A DNA stretch of 64,000 nucleotides. Origin: Martinezella miluonensis. Lineage in GTDB: Bacteria > Pseudomonadota > Alphaproteobacteria > Rhizobiales > Rhizobiaceae. The notes below the pieces were generated by a model that saw only the letters and a program-made list of their open reading frames with translations, was not told the DNA's origin and searched no databases. Of this stretch, positions 28,440 through 37,021 are shown in pieces (the first letter of the stretch is position 1; each line of letters opens with the position of its first letter). The stretch spans positions 186,001-250,000 of the forward strand of contig NZ_FMAH01000004.1 in NCBI RefSeq assembly GCF_900094545.1. The letters are read 5' to 3'. The translations under genes were made by a program, and so were the position numbers.

Positions 28440-29234
28440 TTACTGGCCGCCGGCACCTTGTATCGGTTGCACCAGCAGCTTGCCGTTCTGAGGTTGGTTT
28501 TTCGCCGCGATGAATTGTGCCAGGGCAGCGGCTTGCTTGCTGTTCAATTCGCGGACATTCGGGTTCGGAGCGGCCATAACGCCCGACGAGGTCACCTGCG
28601 CAATCGGCTGCGGCGAATTGGCCACGGGGGCGGTGGCATTGCGGATGACGGGCGGCGGCAACACATCGGCCGAGGTGAGGCCGTTCGGCGCGGCGGTGGC
28701 ACCAAGCGACTGCTGTGTGGCGGGCTGCTGCATGCCGGGCGGCGTGCTGTAGACGCTGCGCATCATCGGCGTGATGGTCTGTGGGCCTTGGGACTGGTTA
28801 TTGGCGAGCGTCCCGTCCGGATTGACGGCGACGGGCGGCGGCGCTGAGAAGATGCTGCTTCTGTTCGCGTTCACGCCGGTCGGCTGCGTGACCAGGCCGC
28901 CTATATTGGGCTGTCCTTCCGTGGGCGTCGCCGTCGGGGCGGGATAGAGCGCCTGGTTCTGCTGGGCGATGATCTGCTGGCGCGTGCCGCTGACGCTATG
29001 CACCATCGGATCGCGGTAAGTGCCGTCGGCTTTGCGCCGGCGAGCATCTGCCTTGCTGTTCATGTCGGCCGCGAGTTGTTCAGCCGCCGTCGGCTGCGCC
29101 GCGGGCGCGGCTTCCGCAGTCTCTGTCGACTGTTTGCCGGCGGTCGCGCAGCTCGCAAGCATCACAAATGAGGCGAAGACGGCAATAGTGCTTGCTAGCT
29201 TCTTCCTGCCGTATAAAATCTGTTGATCGCACAT
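28440..29234 (-). CDS. Low-complexity lipoprotein of unknown function
   Basis: 264 residues. The N-terminus has basic residues (RKK), a hydrophobic core and the lipobox MLASC. The mature part is rich in Ala, Pro, Gln and Asn, without enzyme motifs; one recognisable phrase is DGTYRDPMVHSVSGTRQQI and the C-terminus has ELNSKQAAALAQFIAAKN. I do not recognise a family beyond rhizobial hypothetical lipoproteins. GGGGAACG precedes the ATG. It stands alone between the tRNA-Glu genes and the glyoxalase gene. Confidence 0.75.
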   Translation of the reverse strand: MCDQQILYGRKKLASTIAVFASFVMLASCATAGKQSTETAEAAPAAQPTAAEQLAADMNSKADARRRKADGTYRDPMVHSVSGTRQQIIAQQNQALYPAPTATPTEGQPNIGGLVTQPTGVNANRSSIFSAPPPVAVNPDGTLANNQSQGPQTITPMMRSVYSTPPGMQQPATQQSLGATAAPNGLTSADVLPPPVIRNATAPVANSPQPIAQVTSSGVMAAPNPNVRELNSKQAAALAQFIAAKNQPQNGKLLVQPIQGAGGQ

Positions 29235-29438
29235 GGGACGTTCCCCGCAAAAAGGTTTGCATCGGAACGGCCTCCTGCGAGGGACGACGATATCGCACGC
29301 GCCGACCGGGAACGATGACGGCGCGATATCCGATGCATGATGCTTCGAGTCGTCTAAGCATGCCGGAGGATGGGCATGGGCGGCAAGCGCGAAACGGATG
29401 GCTCCGCGCGTGCCGTAAGCCTCGCGAAAGCTTGCCCC

Positions 29439-29879
29439 TTACCAGGCGCCGGTATTGGGCATCGAGGCCCAGGGCTCGGCAGACGGAAGATTTGCGCCCT
29501 TTTGCAGGATCTCGATGGAAATGCCGTCGGGGGAGCGCACGAAAGCCATGTGACCATCGCGCGGCGGGCGGTTGATCGTGATGCCATTGTCCATGAGATT
29601 CTGGCAGGTCGCATAGATATCGTCGACCTCATAGGCGAGGTGGCCGAAGTTACGTCCGCCGGTGTATTCTTCCTGATCCCAGTTGTAGGTCAGTTCCAGG
29701 CTGGGGGCGCCGTTGCTGCGGGACGATTCGGCGTCTTCGCCAGCTGCAAGGAATACGAGCGTATAGCGGCCTTTCTCGTTTTCGTAGCGGCGGGTTTCGA
29801 CAAGCCCGAACAGGGTGCTATAAAAATGCAACGAGGCGTCGAGATCGGTGACGCGAACCATTGTGTGGAGATAACGCAT
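29439..29879 (-). CDS. gloA: Lactoylglutathione lyase (glyoxalase I)
   Basis: 146 residues. Converts the methylglyoxal-glutathione adduct to S-lactoylglutathione. The metal ligands expected for GloA are visible: His in RYLHTMVRV, Glu in LELTYNWD, His in GHLAYEVDD and Glu in [25 protein letters not shown] is a strong family signature. A 10-residue C-terminal tail beyond the fold ends PNTGAW. It is a single gene. Confidence 0.95.
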   Translation of the reverse strand: MRYLHTMVRVTDLDASLHFYSTLFGLVETRRYENEKGRYTLVFLAAGEDAESSRSNGAPSLELTYNWDQEEYTGGRNFGHLAYEVDDIYATCQNLMDNGITINRPPRDGHMAFVRSPDGISIEILQKGANLPSAEPWASMPNTGAW

Positions 29880-30076
29880 TCTATTTCCTCTCTTAATATT
29901 GAGCCGACCGGATTTTCGTTCGAAGCACCAGCTTCGCGCAAGTCTTGGAGCAATAATCTTAGGGTGGGAATAAACGAAAACTAGGACTTGCGCTTTTCCG
30001 TTACCAAGATGTTAATCTTGATATCAGGGAATCAGTTAACCGTAACAGTGTGACGCGTAATCGAGGGCTGGCTAGG

Positions 30077-30655
30077 ATGGGTGACAGAATTTCATCGAAG
30101 GGAGTTGACGACTTCGAGGAGATGTCCGGCGATGCCGTCGAGCTCATCGAAATCTCCGGCGTCGTCAAGTGGTTCGATGTGGCCAAGGGCTTTGGCTTCA
30201 TAGTGCCTGACAACGGCATGCAGGACGTATTGCTGCATGTGACGTGCCTGCGCCGCGATGGTTATCAGACGATTCTCGAAGGAACCCGCATTGTTGCGCT
30301 GATTCAGCGCCGGGAACGCGGCTATCAGGCTTTCAAGATCCTCTCCATGGATCAGTCGACTGCCGTGCATCCATCGCAGATGCCGCCGGTGCGCACACAT
30401 GTGCAGGTGACCGCCACCAGCGGCCTCGAGCGCGCGCTCGTGAAATGGTTCAACCGGACCAAGGGCTTCGGCTTCCTGACGCGTGGCGAGGGCACGGAGG
30501 ATATCTTCGTGCACATGGAAACGCTGCGTCGCTTCGGCCTGGCCGAATTGCGGCCGGGGCAGGTGGTGCTTGTTCGCTTCGGGCCAGGCGAAAAGGGCCT
30601 GATGGCGGCGGAAATCCATCCGGATGCGCCGAGCCCGGTTACGCGGCCGCATTGA
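30077..30655 (+). CDS. Double cold-shock-domain protein
   Basis: About 192 residues with two cold-shock domains. The first spans about residues 28-90 and keeps [14 protein letters not shown] and DVLLHVTCL; the second spans about 122-188 and keeps [16 protein letters not shown] and DIFVHMETL. These are the RNP1 and RNP2 nucleic-acid-binding motifs, so it should bind single-stranded RNA or DNA. The first domain has a diverged RNP2 (LLHVTCLRR). A linker of about 30 residues joins them. ATG 30077 was chosen over 30050 because of its spacing to GGCTAGG. The stop abuts the next gene. Confidence 0.9.
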   Translation: MGDRISSKGVDDFEEMSGDAVELIEISGVVKWFDVAKGFGFIVPDNGMQDVLLHVTCLRRDGYQTILEGTRIVALIQRRERGYQAFKILSMDQSTAVHPSQMPPVRTHVQVTATSGLERALVKWFNRTKGFGFLTRGEGTEDIFVHMETLRRFGLAELRPGQVVLVRFGPGEKGLMAAEIHPDAPSPVTRPH

Positions 30656-30656
30656 T

Positions 30657-31169
30657 ATGAAAAGAGACAGGTCTCTCGGACTTATGAAAAGCGCCATTTT
30701 GGCGCTTTTTCTCGTTGGGGCCACCGTCTCATCCTCCTTTGCGGCTCAGACGGCAGCGCAGCAGTCGATGGCCTTTGATTCGGAGCCGCTTTCGATCGCA
30801 TCGCCCAAGGGCCAGGCTCATAAATTCACCGTGGAGCTGGCACTGACGCCGCCGCAGCTGGAATTCGGCCTGATGTATCGCGACAAGATGCCGGCCGACC
30901 ACGGCATGCTGTTCGATTTCGGCACGTCGCGGCCCGTGATGATGTGGATGAAGAACACCGAGCTGCCGCTCGACATGCTCTTTCTGGACCAAAAGGGTGT
31001 CGTCACCCACATCCAGGAAAACGCCGTGCCCTTTTCGGAAACGATCATCAACTCCGGCGGCCCGGTCGCCTATGTCATCGAGCTGAACGGCGGAGTGGTC
31101 AAGAAACTCGGCCTTGCCGTCGGCGACAAGGTGACGAGCGCCACCATTTCGGCGAAACTCAAAAAATAG
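30657..31169 (+). CDS. DUF192 secreted protein
   Basis: 170 residues. A signal peptide (ILALFLVGATVSSSFAAQ) is followed by a DUF192 domain with QLEFGLMYRDKMPADHGMLF, MWMKNTELPLDMLFLD and YVIELNGG. Function unknown; the protein should be periplasmic. The start is uncertain: ATG 30657 sits one base past the cold-shock gene stop but lacks a clear ribosome site, and ATG 30684 would also give a complete signal peptide. A terminator-shaped hairpin lies within this N-terminal coding part. Confidence 0.85.
   Translation: MKRDRSLGLMKSAILALFLVGATVSSSFAAQTAAQQSMAFDSEPLSIASPKGQAHKFTVELALTPPQLEFGLMYRDKMPADHGMLFDFGTSRPVMMWMKNTELPLDMLFLDQKGVVTHIQENAVPFSETIINSGGPVAYVIELNGGVVKKLGLAVGDKVTSATISAKLKK
30687..30710 (+). 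terminator. Terminator-shaped hairpin inside the DUF192 signal-peptide codons
   Basis: AAAAGCGCC, an ATTTT loop and GGCGCTTTT form a perfect 9-bp stem, followed by TCTCG after a five-T run. The arms coincide with the codons for KSAILALF. It may terminate the cold-shock transcript or attenuate the DUF192 gene. Confidence 0.55.
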
Positions 31170-31320
31170 ATTTTCCTCGGGGAAGATCCGCCCGGCGTGA
31201 TTTTACCTGTTGCAGCAGGCAGATGAACCGTGTATCTCCCCACTCGTTCCGACGGATAGGTGTTCGGCGGTGCAAAACTTAAGTCATGATCCCTTTCCTT
31301 CGGCGATCATGCTGACGGTA

Positions 31321-31397
<77 letters not shown>

Positions 31398-31716
31398 TTT
31401 AAACAATCCCACAATCTTTTGATCTGAGAGCGGCGGAAGTCGCGGACCTCGCCGAAACGCCCATTTCAAATCTGCGCCAACGGCGGTCGCGCGACGTCAG
31501 GCGTGACATGGCCGGTGCCGGTAAACTATCTGCGGAGCGATCGTGCGAGCTGTCAGCGAACGCGCCTTATCCGGCGGCATCGCCCGCCTTTTTGCTTGAA
31601 AGCAAAGGGAATCGCGGCTAATCAAACTTTACGTGCGCTCGGCTCGCAAGGGCCGTGCCAAGGCAAGAGAAGCAAAGAGGCGGGGCGTTCCCGCGTTATT
31701 CGGAGGCGCTGCAGCG
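31398..31716. other. Intergenic stretch without a recognised gene
   Basis: About 320 bases between tRNA-Pro and the NDUFS4-like gene. Open frames run through it but lack ribosome sites and recognisable products. CGGAGG near 31701 belongs to the next gene. A short inverted repeat GCGGC/GCCGC is the only structure I see. Confidence 0.45.
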
Positions 31717-32022
31717 ATGCCTGCCAAGATCTATCGTCCCGCAAAGACCGCCATGCAATCCGGCAAGGCCAAGACCCATATATGGGTTCTGGAATTCGAC
31801 CAGGAGATCCCGCGCAAGATCGATCCGATCATGGGCTATACGTCTTCTGCCGATACGCGCCAGCAGCTGAAGCTGACGTTCGACACGCAGGAGTTGGCGG
31901 AGGCCTATGCCCAGCGCAACGGCATCGAATATCGCGTCATCGCTCCGAAGGATGCCATTCGCCAGACGGTTTCCTACTCCGACAATTTCCGGTTTTCGCG
32001 CATCCAGCCCTGGACTCACTGA
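31717..32022 (+). CDS. NDUFS4-like ETC complex I accessory subunit
   Basis: 101 residues. It matches the NDUFS4 (complex I 18 kDa) family: AKIYRPAKTAMQSGKAKT at the start, then WVLEFDQE, DPIMGYTSSAD, LTFDTQELAEAYAQRNG and the C-terminal NFRFSRIQPWTH. The mitochondrial subunit stabilises the NADH-binding arm; the alphaproteobacterial protein is thought to do the same. ATG 31717 follows CGGAGG; the open frame starts at 31633. It stands between two tRNA genes, away from any nuo operon in this window. Confidence 0.9.
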   Translation: MPAKIYRPAKTAMQSGKAKTHIWVLEFDQEIPRKIDPIMGYTSSADTRQQLKLTFDTQELAEAYAQRNGIEYRVIAPKDAIRQTVSYSDNFRFSRIQPWTH

Positions 32023-32111
32023 GGCAGGAACTTATTGAACCCTGCCCATTGAGTTGGACGGCGGTTTCAGGCATGTGTTGGCCGCCGCACGCAAGATGCG
32101 GCAGGCTTCAC

Positions 32112-32188
32112 GGCCCCTTAGCTCAGCTGGATAGAGCACTTGCCTTCTAAGCATGTGGTCACAGGTTCGAATCCTGTAGGGGTCGCCA
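32112..32188 (+). tRNA. tRNA-Arg (anticodon TCT)
   Basis: 77 bases with encoded CCA. The acceptor arms GGCCCCT and AGGGGTC pair (one G-T); the loop CTTCTAA gives anticodon TCT. Confidence 0.96.
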
Positions 32189-32273
32189 TTTCTCTCAATG
32201 ATCTGTTGCATGGCTGTGTGAGCGCAGCATTTGGAGCGTGCTCGAATTTTGCTCGCGACGGGCTAGCTCAATC

Positions 32274-32435
32274 TCAATTCGCCACTGTCGACCAGCCACC
32301 AGCACCTGCAGGTCTCGTCGCATCGACCGCCATCTGAATGAGATCGTAGCCGAACATTGCTCCCGCCAGTTTGATAACGATGATGGCCGCGCTCAAAAGT
32401 GCAAGCCCGCCGATGATCCTGTCGCTCTTCTTCAC
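32274..32435 (-). CDS. Putative 53-residue membrane protein
   Basis: A short GTG-started frame on the minus strand, preceded by AGGGGAAGCGGACT. It begins MKKSDRIIGGLALLSAAIIV, giving a basic start and one hydrophobic helix to about residue 29, then an amphipathic tail (YDLIQMAVDAT) and ends VAN. The layout of a one-helix small protein with a good ribosome site makes it plausible. A larger frame in another register over the same bases (84 codons) is Cys/His/Arg-rich and has no such site. No family recognised. Confidence 0.55.
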   Translation of the reverse strand: MKKSDRIIGGLALLSAAIIVIKLAGAMFGYDLIQMAVDATRPAGAGGWSTVAN

Positions 32436-32526
32436 AGTCCGCTTCCCCTAACGCCTTGTGAATGCCGCATATTTTGTGATTGTCAGGCAGTATATCGCGT
32501 TTTGCACGAAGCGCCATATGGCTTGC

Positions 32527-33135
32527 TCACGCCGCCAGTCGTCCCGCGGCGACAAGCAGAAGGCAACCGGCGATACCTTCTGTCCACCGGCGGCGCCGAT
32601 CGCTGATGCTTGCCCGCGCGCCGAGTGCCGCAAGGGTGAGGCTGAGAATAGCATAGAATGCCCCGCACAGCCCGATGAATACGGCCGACAGAAGGGACGC
32701 CTGCACTGCTACGCTCCCATTGTGGCTGATGAATTGCGGCAGGATGGCGAAGTAGATCATCATGCCCTTTGGGTTGAGAACGGCCGTCAGGAAGCCGCGC
32801 CGAAGCCCGTCTGCTGCCGCTGTCGCCTTCGGCGTGACCTTGCCGGCCTTCATTGAGGAGCTGATGAGGCGGGATGCCAGGTAGCCGAGATAGGCGATGC
32901 CGAGCCAGCGCAGGACCATGAACAGGGCGGGAGAGGCGGCAATGATGGCTGCGACCCCGAGGGCTGCAAGCATGGAATGGATGACGTAGCCGATGCAGAT
33001 GCCGGCCGTCGATCGCAGCCCGGCGCCTGCGCCACCGGACATTGCCTGTGACGCTATGAACAGCATGTCCGGCCCCGGCGTGCAGATGAGGGGCAGGACG
33101 GTGGCGGTGAAGAGAAGGAGATTGGCGCTTTCCAT
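32527..33135 (-). CDS. LysE/RhtB-family amino-acid exporter
   Basis: 202 residues with about six hydrophobic helices. The signature at the start is LLLFTATVLPLICTPGPDMLFIASQAM, and GFLTAVLNPKGMMIYF is the second family motif. Such proteins export amino acids such as homoserine, threonine or lysine; the substrate here is unknown. It is divergent from an Lrp/AsnC regulator with a shared intergenic region, a classic pairing in which the regulator controls the exporter. ATG 33135 gives the family N-terminus; the frame is open to 33246. Confidence 0.9.
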   Translation of the reverse strand: MESANLLLFTATVLPLICTPGPDMLFIASQAMSGGAGAGLRSTAGICIGYVIHSMLAALGVAAIIAASPALFMVLRWLGIAYLGYLASRLISSSMKAGKVTPKATAAADGLRRGFLTAVLNPKGMMIYFAILPQFISHNGSVAVQASLLSAVFIGLCGAFYAILSLTLAALGARASISDRRRRWTEGIAGCLLLVAAGRLAA

Positions 33136-33198
33136 GAATGAAAGCTTAGATCTTTGTGAACGCAATTGGCTTGCGTAGATGCCAGCTTCTATCGAATA

Positions 33199-33247
33199 AT
33201 TGGCATTAGAATTCACGAAATGCATTCTGTTGGTAGAGGATGCCAAT
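33199..33247. promoter_or_regulatory. Candidate operator between lysE-type and lrp-type genes
   Basis: Two nested perfect inverted repeats: ATTGGCAT (33199-33206) with ATGCCAAT (33240-33247), the latter overlapping the regulator's start codon, and inside them AGAAT (33208-33212) with ATTCT (33224-33228). The inner one has the size of an Lrp/AsnC half-site pair. Confidence 0.5.
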
Positions 33248-33707
33248 GAAGCTGGACGAGATAGACAAGCGTATTCTCAGCGTACTGCAACGCGACGGGC
33301 GAATTCAGAATGTGGAACTGGCAAGGGAAGTCGGTTTGTCGCCATCGCCCTGCCTGCGGCGCGTGAAGCTGCTTGAGGATGCCGGCATCATCGATCGCTA
33401 TGTGGCGGTGCTGAACCCGGTCAAAGCCGGCTTGCCGCTTTCGCTGTTTGCCCGCGTTTGGCTGACCGCCCAGGATGCTGAAACGATCGATCACTTCATG
33501 GCGGCAATGAAGAAGCTGCCGCAGGTGATGGAGTGCTATATCATGCTGGGCGAAAGCGACGCGCTTCTTCGCGTCGCCGTATCCGATCTCGACGACTACC
33601 GGCAGTTCCAATCCACCCATCTGACGAAGGTCAACGGCATCCAGAATGTTAAGACGGATGTGCCGAGCCAGGTCGTCAAGCAGACTTACGCTTTGCCTTT
33701 GCGCTGA
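33246..33707 (+). CDS. Lrp/AsnC-family transcriptional regulator
   Basis: 153 residues. An N-terminal winged helix-turn-helix (DEIDKRILSVLQRDGRI, ELAREVGLSPSPCLRRVKLLEDAGII) is joined to a RAM ligand-binding domain (MECYIMLGESDALLRVAVSDLDDY). It should sense an amino acid and control the divergent LysE-type exporter, and probably itself, since an inverted repeat runs over its start codon. ATG 33246 is preceded by AGAGGATG. A shared terminator separates it from aapP. Confidence 0.92.
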   Translation: MKLDEIDKRILSVLQRDGRIQNVELAREVGLSPSPCLRRVKLLEDAGIIDRYVAVLNPVKAGLPLSLFARVWLTAQDAETIDHFMAAMKKLPQVMECYIMLGESDALLRVAVSDLDDYRQFQSTHLTKVNGIQNVKTDVPSQVVKQTYALPLR

Positions 33708-33732
33708 TGGTCCCGAGCGTCGACAAGCCATA

Positions 33733-33769
33733 AAAAACCCGCCTGCTGCGATGCAACGGCGGGTTTTTC
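33733..33769. terminator. Bidirectional terminator between lrp-type gene and aapP
   Basis: AAAAAACCCGCC and GGCGGGTTTTT flank a loop of about 13 bases. A and T runs on both sides suit the two convergent genes. Confidence 0.88.
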
Positions 33770-33788
33770 TCATTCGATCTTGGCCGGA

Positions 33789-34562
33789 TTAGTGCAGGAT
33801 CTGGCTGAGGAAGAGCTTGGTGCGCTCATGCTGCGGATTGTCGAAGAATTCCTTCGGCGAATTCTGCTCGACGATCTGGCCCTGGTCCATGAAGATGACG
33901 CGGTTGGCGACCTGGCGCGCGAAGCCCATTTCGTGGGTCACACACAGCATGGTCATGCCTTCTTCGGCAAGGCCCACCATCGTGTCGAGCACTTCCTTGA
34001 TCATTTCCGGGTCGAGCGCGGAAGTTGGCTCGTCGAACAGCATGATCTTCGGGTTCATGCAGAGCGAGCGGGCGATCGCCACGCGCTGCTGCTGACCGCC
34101 GGAAAGCTGGCCGGGATATTTCTTCGCCTGCTCCGGGATCTTGACGCGGGTGAGGAAGTGCATGGCGATTTCTTCCGCCTGCTTCTTCGGCATCTTGCGC
34201 ACCCAGATCGGCGCCAGCGTGCAGTTTTCCAGAATGGTCAGGTGAGGGAAGAGATTGAAGTGCTGGAACACCATGCCGACTTCGCGGCGCACTTCGTCGA
34301 TCTTCTTCAGATCGTTGGTGAGTTCGACGCCATCAACGATGATCTGGCCCTTCTGATGCTCTTCCAGACGGTTGATGCAGCGGATCATCGTCGATTTTCC
34401 CGAGCCGGACGGGCCGGCAATGACGATGCGCTCGCCGCGCATGACCTTCAGATTGATATCTCGCAGTACATGGAAATCACCGTACCACTTGTTCATGTTG
34501 ATCATGTCAACCGCGACTTCCGTCTCGGAGATAGTCAGTTTTTTGGGTTGGGCTTCAGCCAT
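33789..34562 (-). CDS. aapP: General L-amino-acid ABC transporter, ATP-binding protein
   Basis: 257 residues. Walker [11 protein letters not shown]-loop [13 protein letters not shown] signature [15 protein letters not shown], Walker [15 protein letters not shown] and the switch His in CVTHEMGFA are all intact. It energises uptake of a broad range of L-amino acids by the Aap system, known from Rhizobium leguminosarum to matter for symbiosis. It is the last gene of aapJQMP, 18 bases after aapM, with GAGGGAATG as ribosome site. Confidence 0.96.
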   Translation of the reverse strand: MAEAQPKKLTISETEVAVDMINMNKWYGDFHVLRDINLKVMRGERIVIAGPSGSGKSTMIRCINRLEEHQKGQIIVDGVELTNDLKKIDEVRREVGMVFQHFNLFPHLTILENCTLAPIWVRKMPKKQAEEIAMHFLTRVKIPEQAKKYPGQLSGGQQQRVAIARSLCMNPKIMLFDEPTSALDPEMIKEVLDTMVGLAEEGMTMLCVTHEMGFARQVANRVIFMDQGQIVEQNSPKEFFDNPQHERTKLFLSQILH

Positions 34563-34580
34563 ATTTTCATTCCCTCAATT

Positions 34581-35735
34581 TTATCGCTTGTGGCCGGTGT
34601 CGAGATGGCGCTCCACGAAACCTGAATAGCGCGACATTCCAAAACAGAACAGCCAAAAAATGAAGCCGGCGAAGACAAGGCCAGTGATTGGCGTAACGGC
34701 GCTTGCCCAATTTGCGTCGGAGAAATTCTGGCGGACGATGCCGAGCAGATCGAACATGCCGATGATGGCAACGAGCGACGTGTCCTTGAACATGCCGATA
34801 TAGGTGTTGACGATACCGGGAATGACCAGCTTGATCGCCTGCGGCAAAATGATCAGCCGCATCTTCTGCCAGTAGCCAAGGCCGAGCGAGTCGGCTCCCT
34901 CGAATTGACCCTTAGGTATTGCCTGCAGGCCGCCGCGAATGACTTCGGCCATATAGGCCGAGGTGAAGATCGCAACGCCGACCACGGCGCGCAGCAGCTT
35001 ATCCACCGTCCAGCCCTGCGGCATGAAGAGCGGCAGCATGTAGCTGGCCATAAACAGCACCGTGATCAGGGGCACGCCGCGGATGATTTCGATGAATACC
35101 ACGCACAGCATGCGTACGACGGGCATCTTCGAGCGACGCCCTAGCGCAAGCAGGATGCCGAACGGAAAGGAGACCGCGATTGCGACGAAGGAAATCACCA
35201 GCGTCACCATCAGGCCACCCCATCTCTCCGTCTCCACGGCCTCAAGGCCGAAGCCGCCATGGAGCAGGAAGAAAGAGATAACCGGCAGCACGAAGAATGC
35301 CACGATCGCATTCAACCCTTTTCTGGGAACCGACGGCATCAGCAGCGGTGCGAAGCTGATGATCATCAAGATCGCGACGAGCACCGGCCGCCAGCGCTCG
35401 TCTGGAGGATAAAGGCCGAACATGAAGACGACGAATTTCGAGCGGATGAAGGCCCAGCAGGCGGCATTCCAGCCGTCCGGCTGCGTCCCGCCCTGCACGG
35501 TCGTGGCGCAGAAGGTGCGGTCGGTTCCGCTCCAGACTGCGTGTATGAACAGCCAATTGACCAAATGAGGGATAGCCCAAGCCAGAAAGGCGACGGCGAG
35601 GACAGTCAAGACGATGTCCTTCGGCGTGGCAAAGAGGTTGTTGCGGACCCAATGCCACACGCCTCTTTCACTGGCGGGTGCAGGCTGTCCCGACAAAAGT
35701 GCCTTGCTGACGAAGCTCTGATCTACACTGGACAT
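34581..35735 (-). CDS. aapM: General L-amino-acid ABC transporter, permease AapM
   Basis: 384 residues. A polar N-terminus, an early helix, a large periplasmic loop containing two Cys ([20 protein letters not shown]), and a C-terminal His/Glu/Gln-type permease core with [23 protein letters not shown], the EAA loop that contacts the ATPase. It pairs with AapQ to form the channel. ATG 35735 has GGAGAGATAAG upstream and follows the aapQ stop by one base; the frame is open to 35765. Confidence 0.95.
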   Translation of the reverse strand: MSSVDQSFVSKALLSGQPAPASERGVWHWVRNNLFATPKDIVLTVLAVAFLAWAIPHLVNWLFIHAVWSGTDRTFCATTVQGGTQPDGWNAACWAFIRSKFVVFMFGLYPPDERWRPVLVAILMIISFAPLLMPSVPRKGLNAIVAFFVLPVISFFLLHGGFGLEAVETERWGGLMVTLVISFVAIAVSFPFGILLALGRRSKMPVVRMLCVVFIEIIRGVPLITVLFMASYMLPLFMPQGWTVDKLLRAVVGVAIFTSAYMAEVIRGGLQAIPKGQFEGADSLGLGYWQKMRLIILPQAIKLVIPGIVNTYIGMFKDTSLVAIIGMFDLLGIVRQNFSDANWASAVTPITGLVFAGFIFWLFCFGMSRYSGFVERHLDTGHKR

Positions 35736-35736
35736 C

Positions 35737-36927
35737 TTATCTCTCCACCAGGGCCATCTTGGCATTGAACCAGTTCATGAACAGCGATGTTACGATGCTC
35801 AAGGCGAGATAGATGACCATCCATATGACGACGACTTCGACGGCTCGACCGGACTGGTTGAGGATCACGCCGCCGACGGCGACGAGATCGGCATAACCAA
35901 TGGCGATCGCGAGCGACGAGTTCTTGATCAGATTGAGATACTGGCTCGTCAGCGGCGGGATGATGATGCGCATTGCCTGTGGGATGACGATAAGCCGATT
36001 GATGGCTGAGGCTCGAAGACCGAGCGCGCCTGCCGCTTCTGACTGCCCCTTTGCCACACCGCGAATACCGGCGCGTACGATTTCGGCAATGTAAGTTGCG
36101 GTATAGAGGGAAAGAGCCAGCAGAAGAGCGATGAACTCCGGCCCCACCACCGTTCCGCCGGTGAGGTTGAATTTGCCAGCGATCGGATAGTCGAAGGAAA
36201 GCGGCATGCCCGTTGCCAGGAAGGCCAGTAGCGGCAGGCCGATCAAGATGCCGATCGACGCCCAGATCGTATGGAATTGCTGACCGGTCGCCGCCTGACG
36301 CCTATGCGCCCAGCGTGCCACGAAAAACACGGTCGCTATCGCGATAAGGAGAGCAATACCGACGACCCGCATGCCTGCGCCGAAAATCGGGCTGGGGAAG
36401 GCGAGGCCACGATTGCTGAGATAGCTGAAGAACGGCAGATGAACGGCATCGCGCGCCTGCGGCAGCAGTACCAAGACGCCGCTATACCAGAAGAAGATGA
36501 CGAGCAGCGGTGGAATGTTGCGGAAGATCTCGACATAGGTCTGGGAGAGCTTCGCGATCAGCCAGTTGTTCGAAAGCCTGCCGATGCCGATGATGAAGCC
36601 GACGATCGTTGCCGCAACGATGCCGACGACCGATATAAGGAGCGTGTTGAGCAGGCCGACGATCAGCGCATCGGTATTGGTGGAATCGCTGGAATAGGGG
36701 ATGAGAGCCTGTCCCAGATTGAAACCGGCGCGACCTTCGAGAAAGCCAAAGCCGAAGGAGCGGTTCAAGTCGTGGAGATTGCGCGCTGTATTGTAAAAGA
36801 TGACCGCGCCGATGCCTGCGAGAATGACGATAGTCAGGACCTGGTAAAAAATACCCCGGACTTTGGGGTTGTTCAGCGCAGATACGAATGCGCTCCCGCC
36901 CTCAGGCGAATTCGTCGTGATTGCCAT
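35737..36927 (-). CDS. aapQ: General L-amino-acid ABC transporter, permease AapQ
   Basis: 396 residues, about eight hydrophobic helices. The EAA loop is [23 protein letters not shown]. The N-terminal half has [21 protein letters not shown], usual for this family. It lies between aapJ and aapM; a strong 12-bp hairpin separates it from aapJ, while it is one base from aapM. It should be the other half of the membrane channel. Confidence 0.95.
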   Translation of the reverse strand: MAITTNSPEGGSAFVSALNNPKVRGIFYQVLTIVILAGIGAVIFYNTARNLHDLNRSFGFGFLEGRAGFNLGQALIPYSSDSTNTDALIVGLLNTLLISVVGIVAATIVGFIIGIGRLSNNWLIAKLSQTYVEIFRNIPPLLVIFFWYSGVLVLLPQARDAVHLPFFSYLSNRGLAFPSPIFGAGMRVVGIALLIAIATVFFVARWAHRRQAATGQQFHTIWASIGILIGLPLLAFLATGMPLSFDYPIAGKFNLTGGTVVGPEFIALLLALSLYTATYIAEIVRAGIRGVAKGQSEAAGALGLRASAINRLIVIPQAMRIIIPPLTSQYLNLIKNSSLAIAIGYADLVAVGGVILNQSGRAVEVVVIWMVIYLALSIVTSLFMNWFNAKMALVER

Positions 36928-36974
36928 GCAAATTTTTTCCCCAATGTGCCTGTTTCAGGCTTGTTTTCTTGAGG

Positions 36975-37001
36975 GGAGAAAGGCGGATGCCGCCTTTCTC
37001 C
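36975..37001 (-). other. Intercistronic hairpin between aapJ and aapQ
   Basis: A perfect 12-bp stem, GGAGAAAGGCGG and CCGCCTTTCTCC, with a 3-base loop. On the minus strand no T run follows. Such hairpins after binding-protein genes usually stabilise the upstream message and lower downstream expression. Confidence 0.75.
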
Positions 37002-37021
37002 AAAAGTGAGCTTGTTGAAGC

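Noticed and set aside
32263..32517. 84-codon Cys/His-rich open frame near the LysE gene
   Set aside because: It lacks a ribosome site, and the composition is that of an out-of-frame reading of the small membrane protein region.
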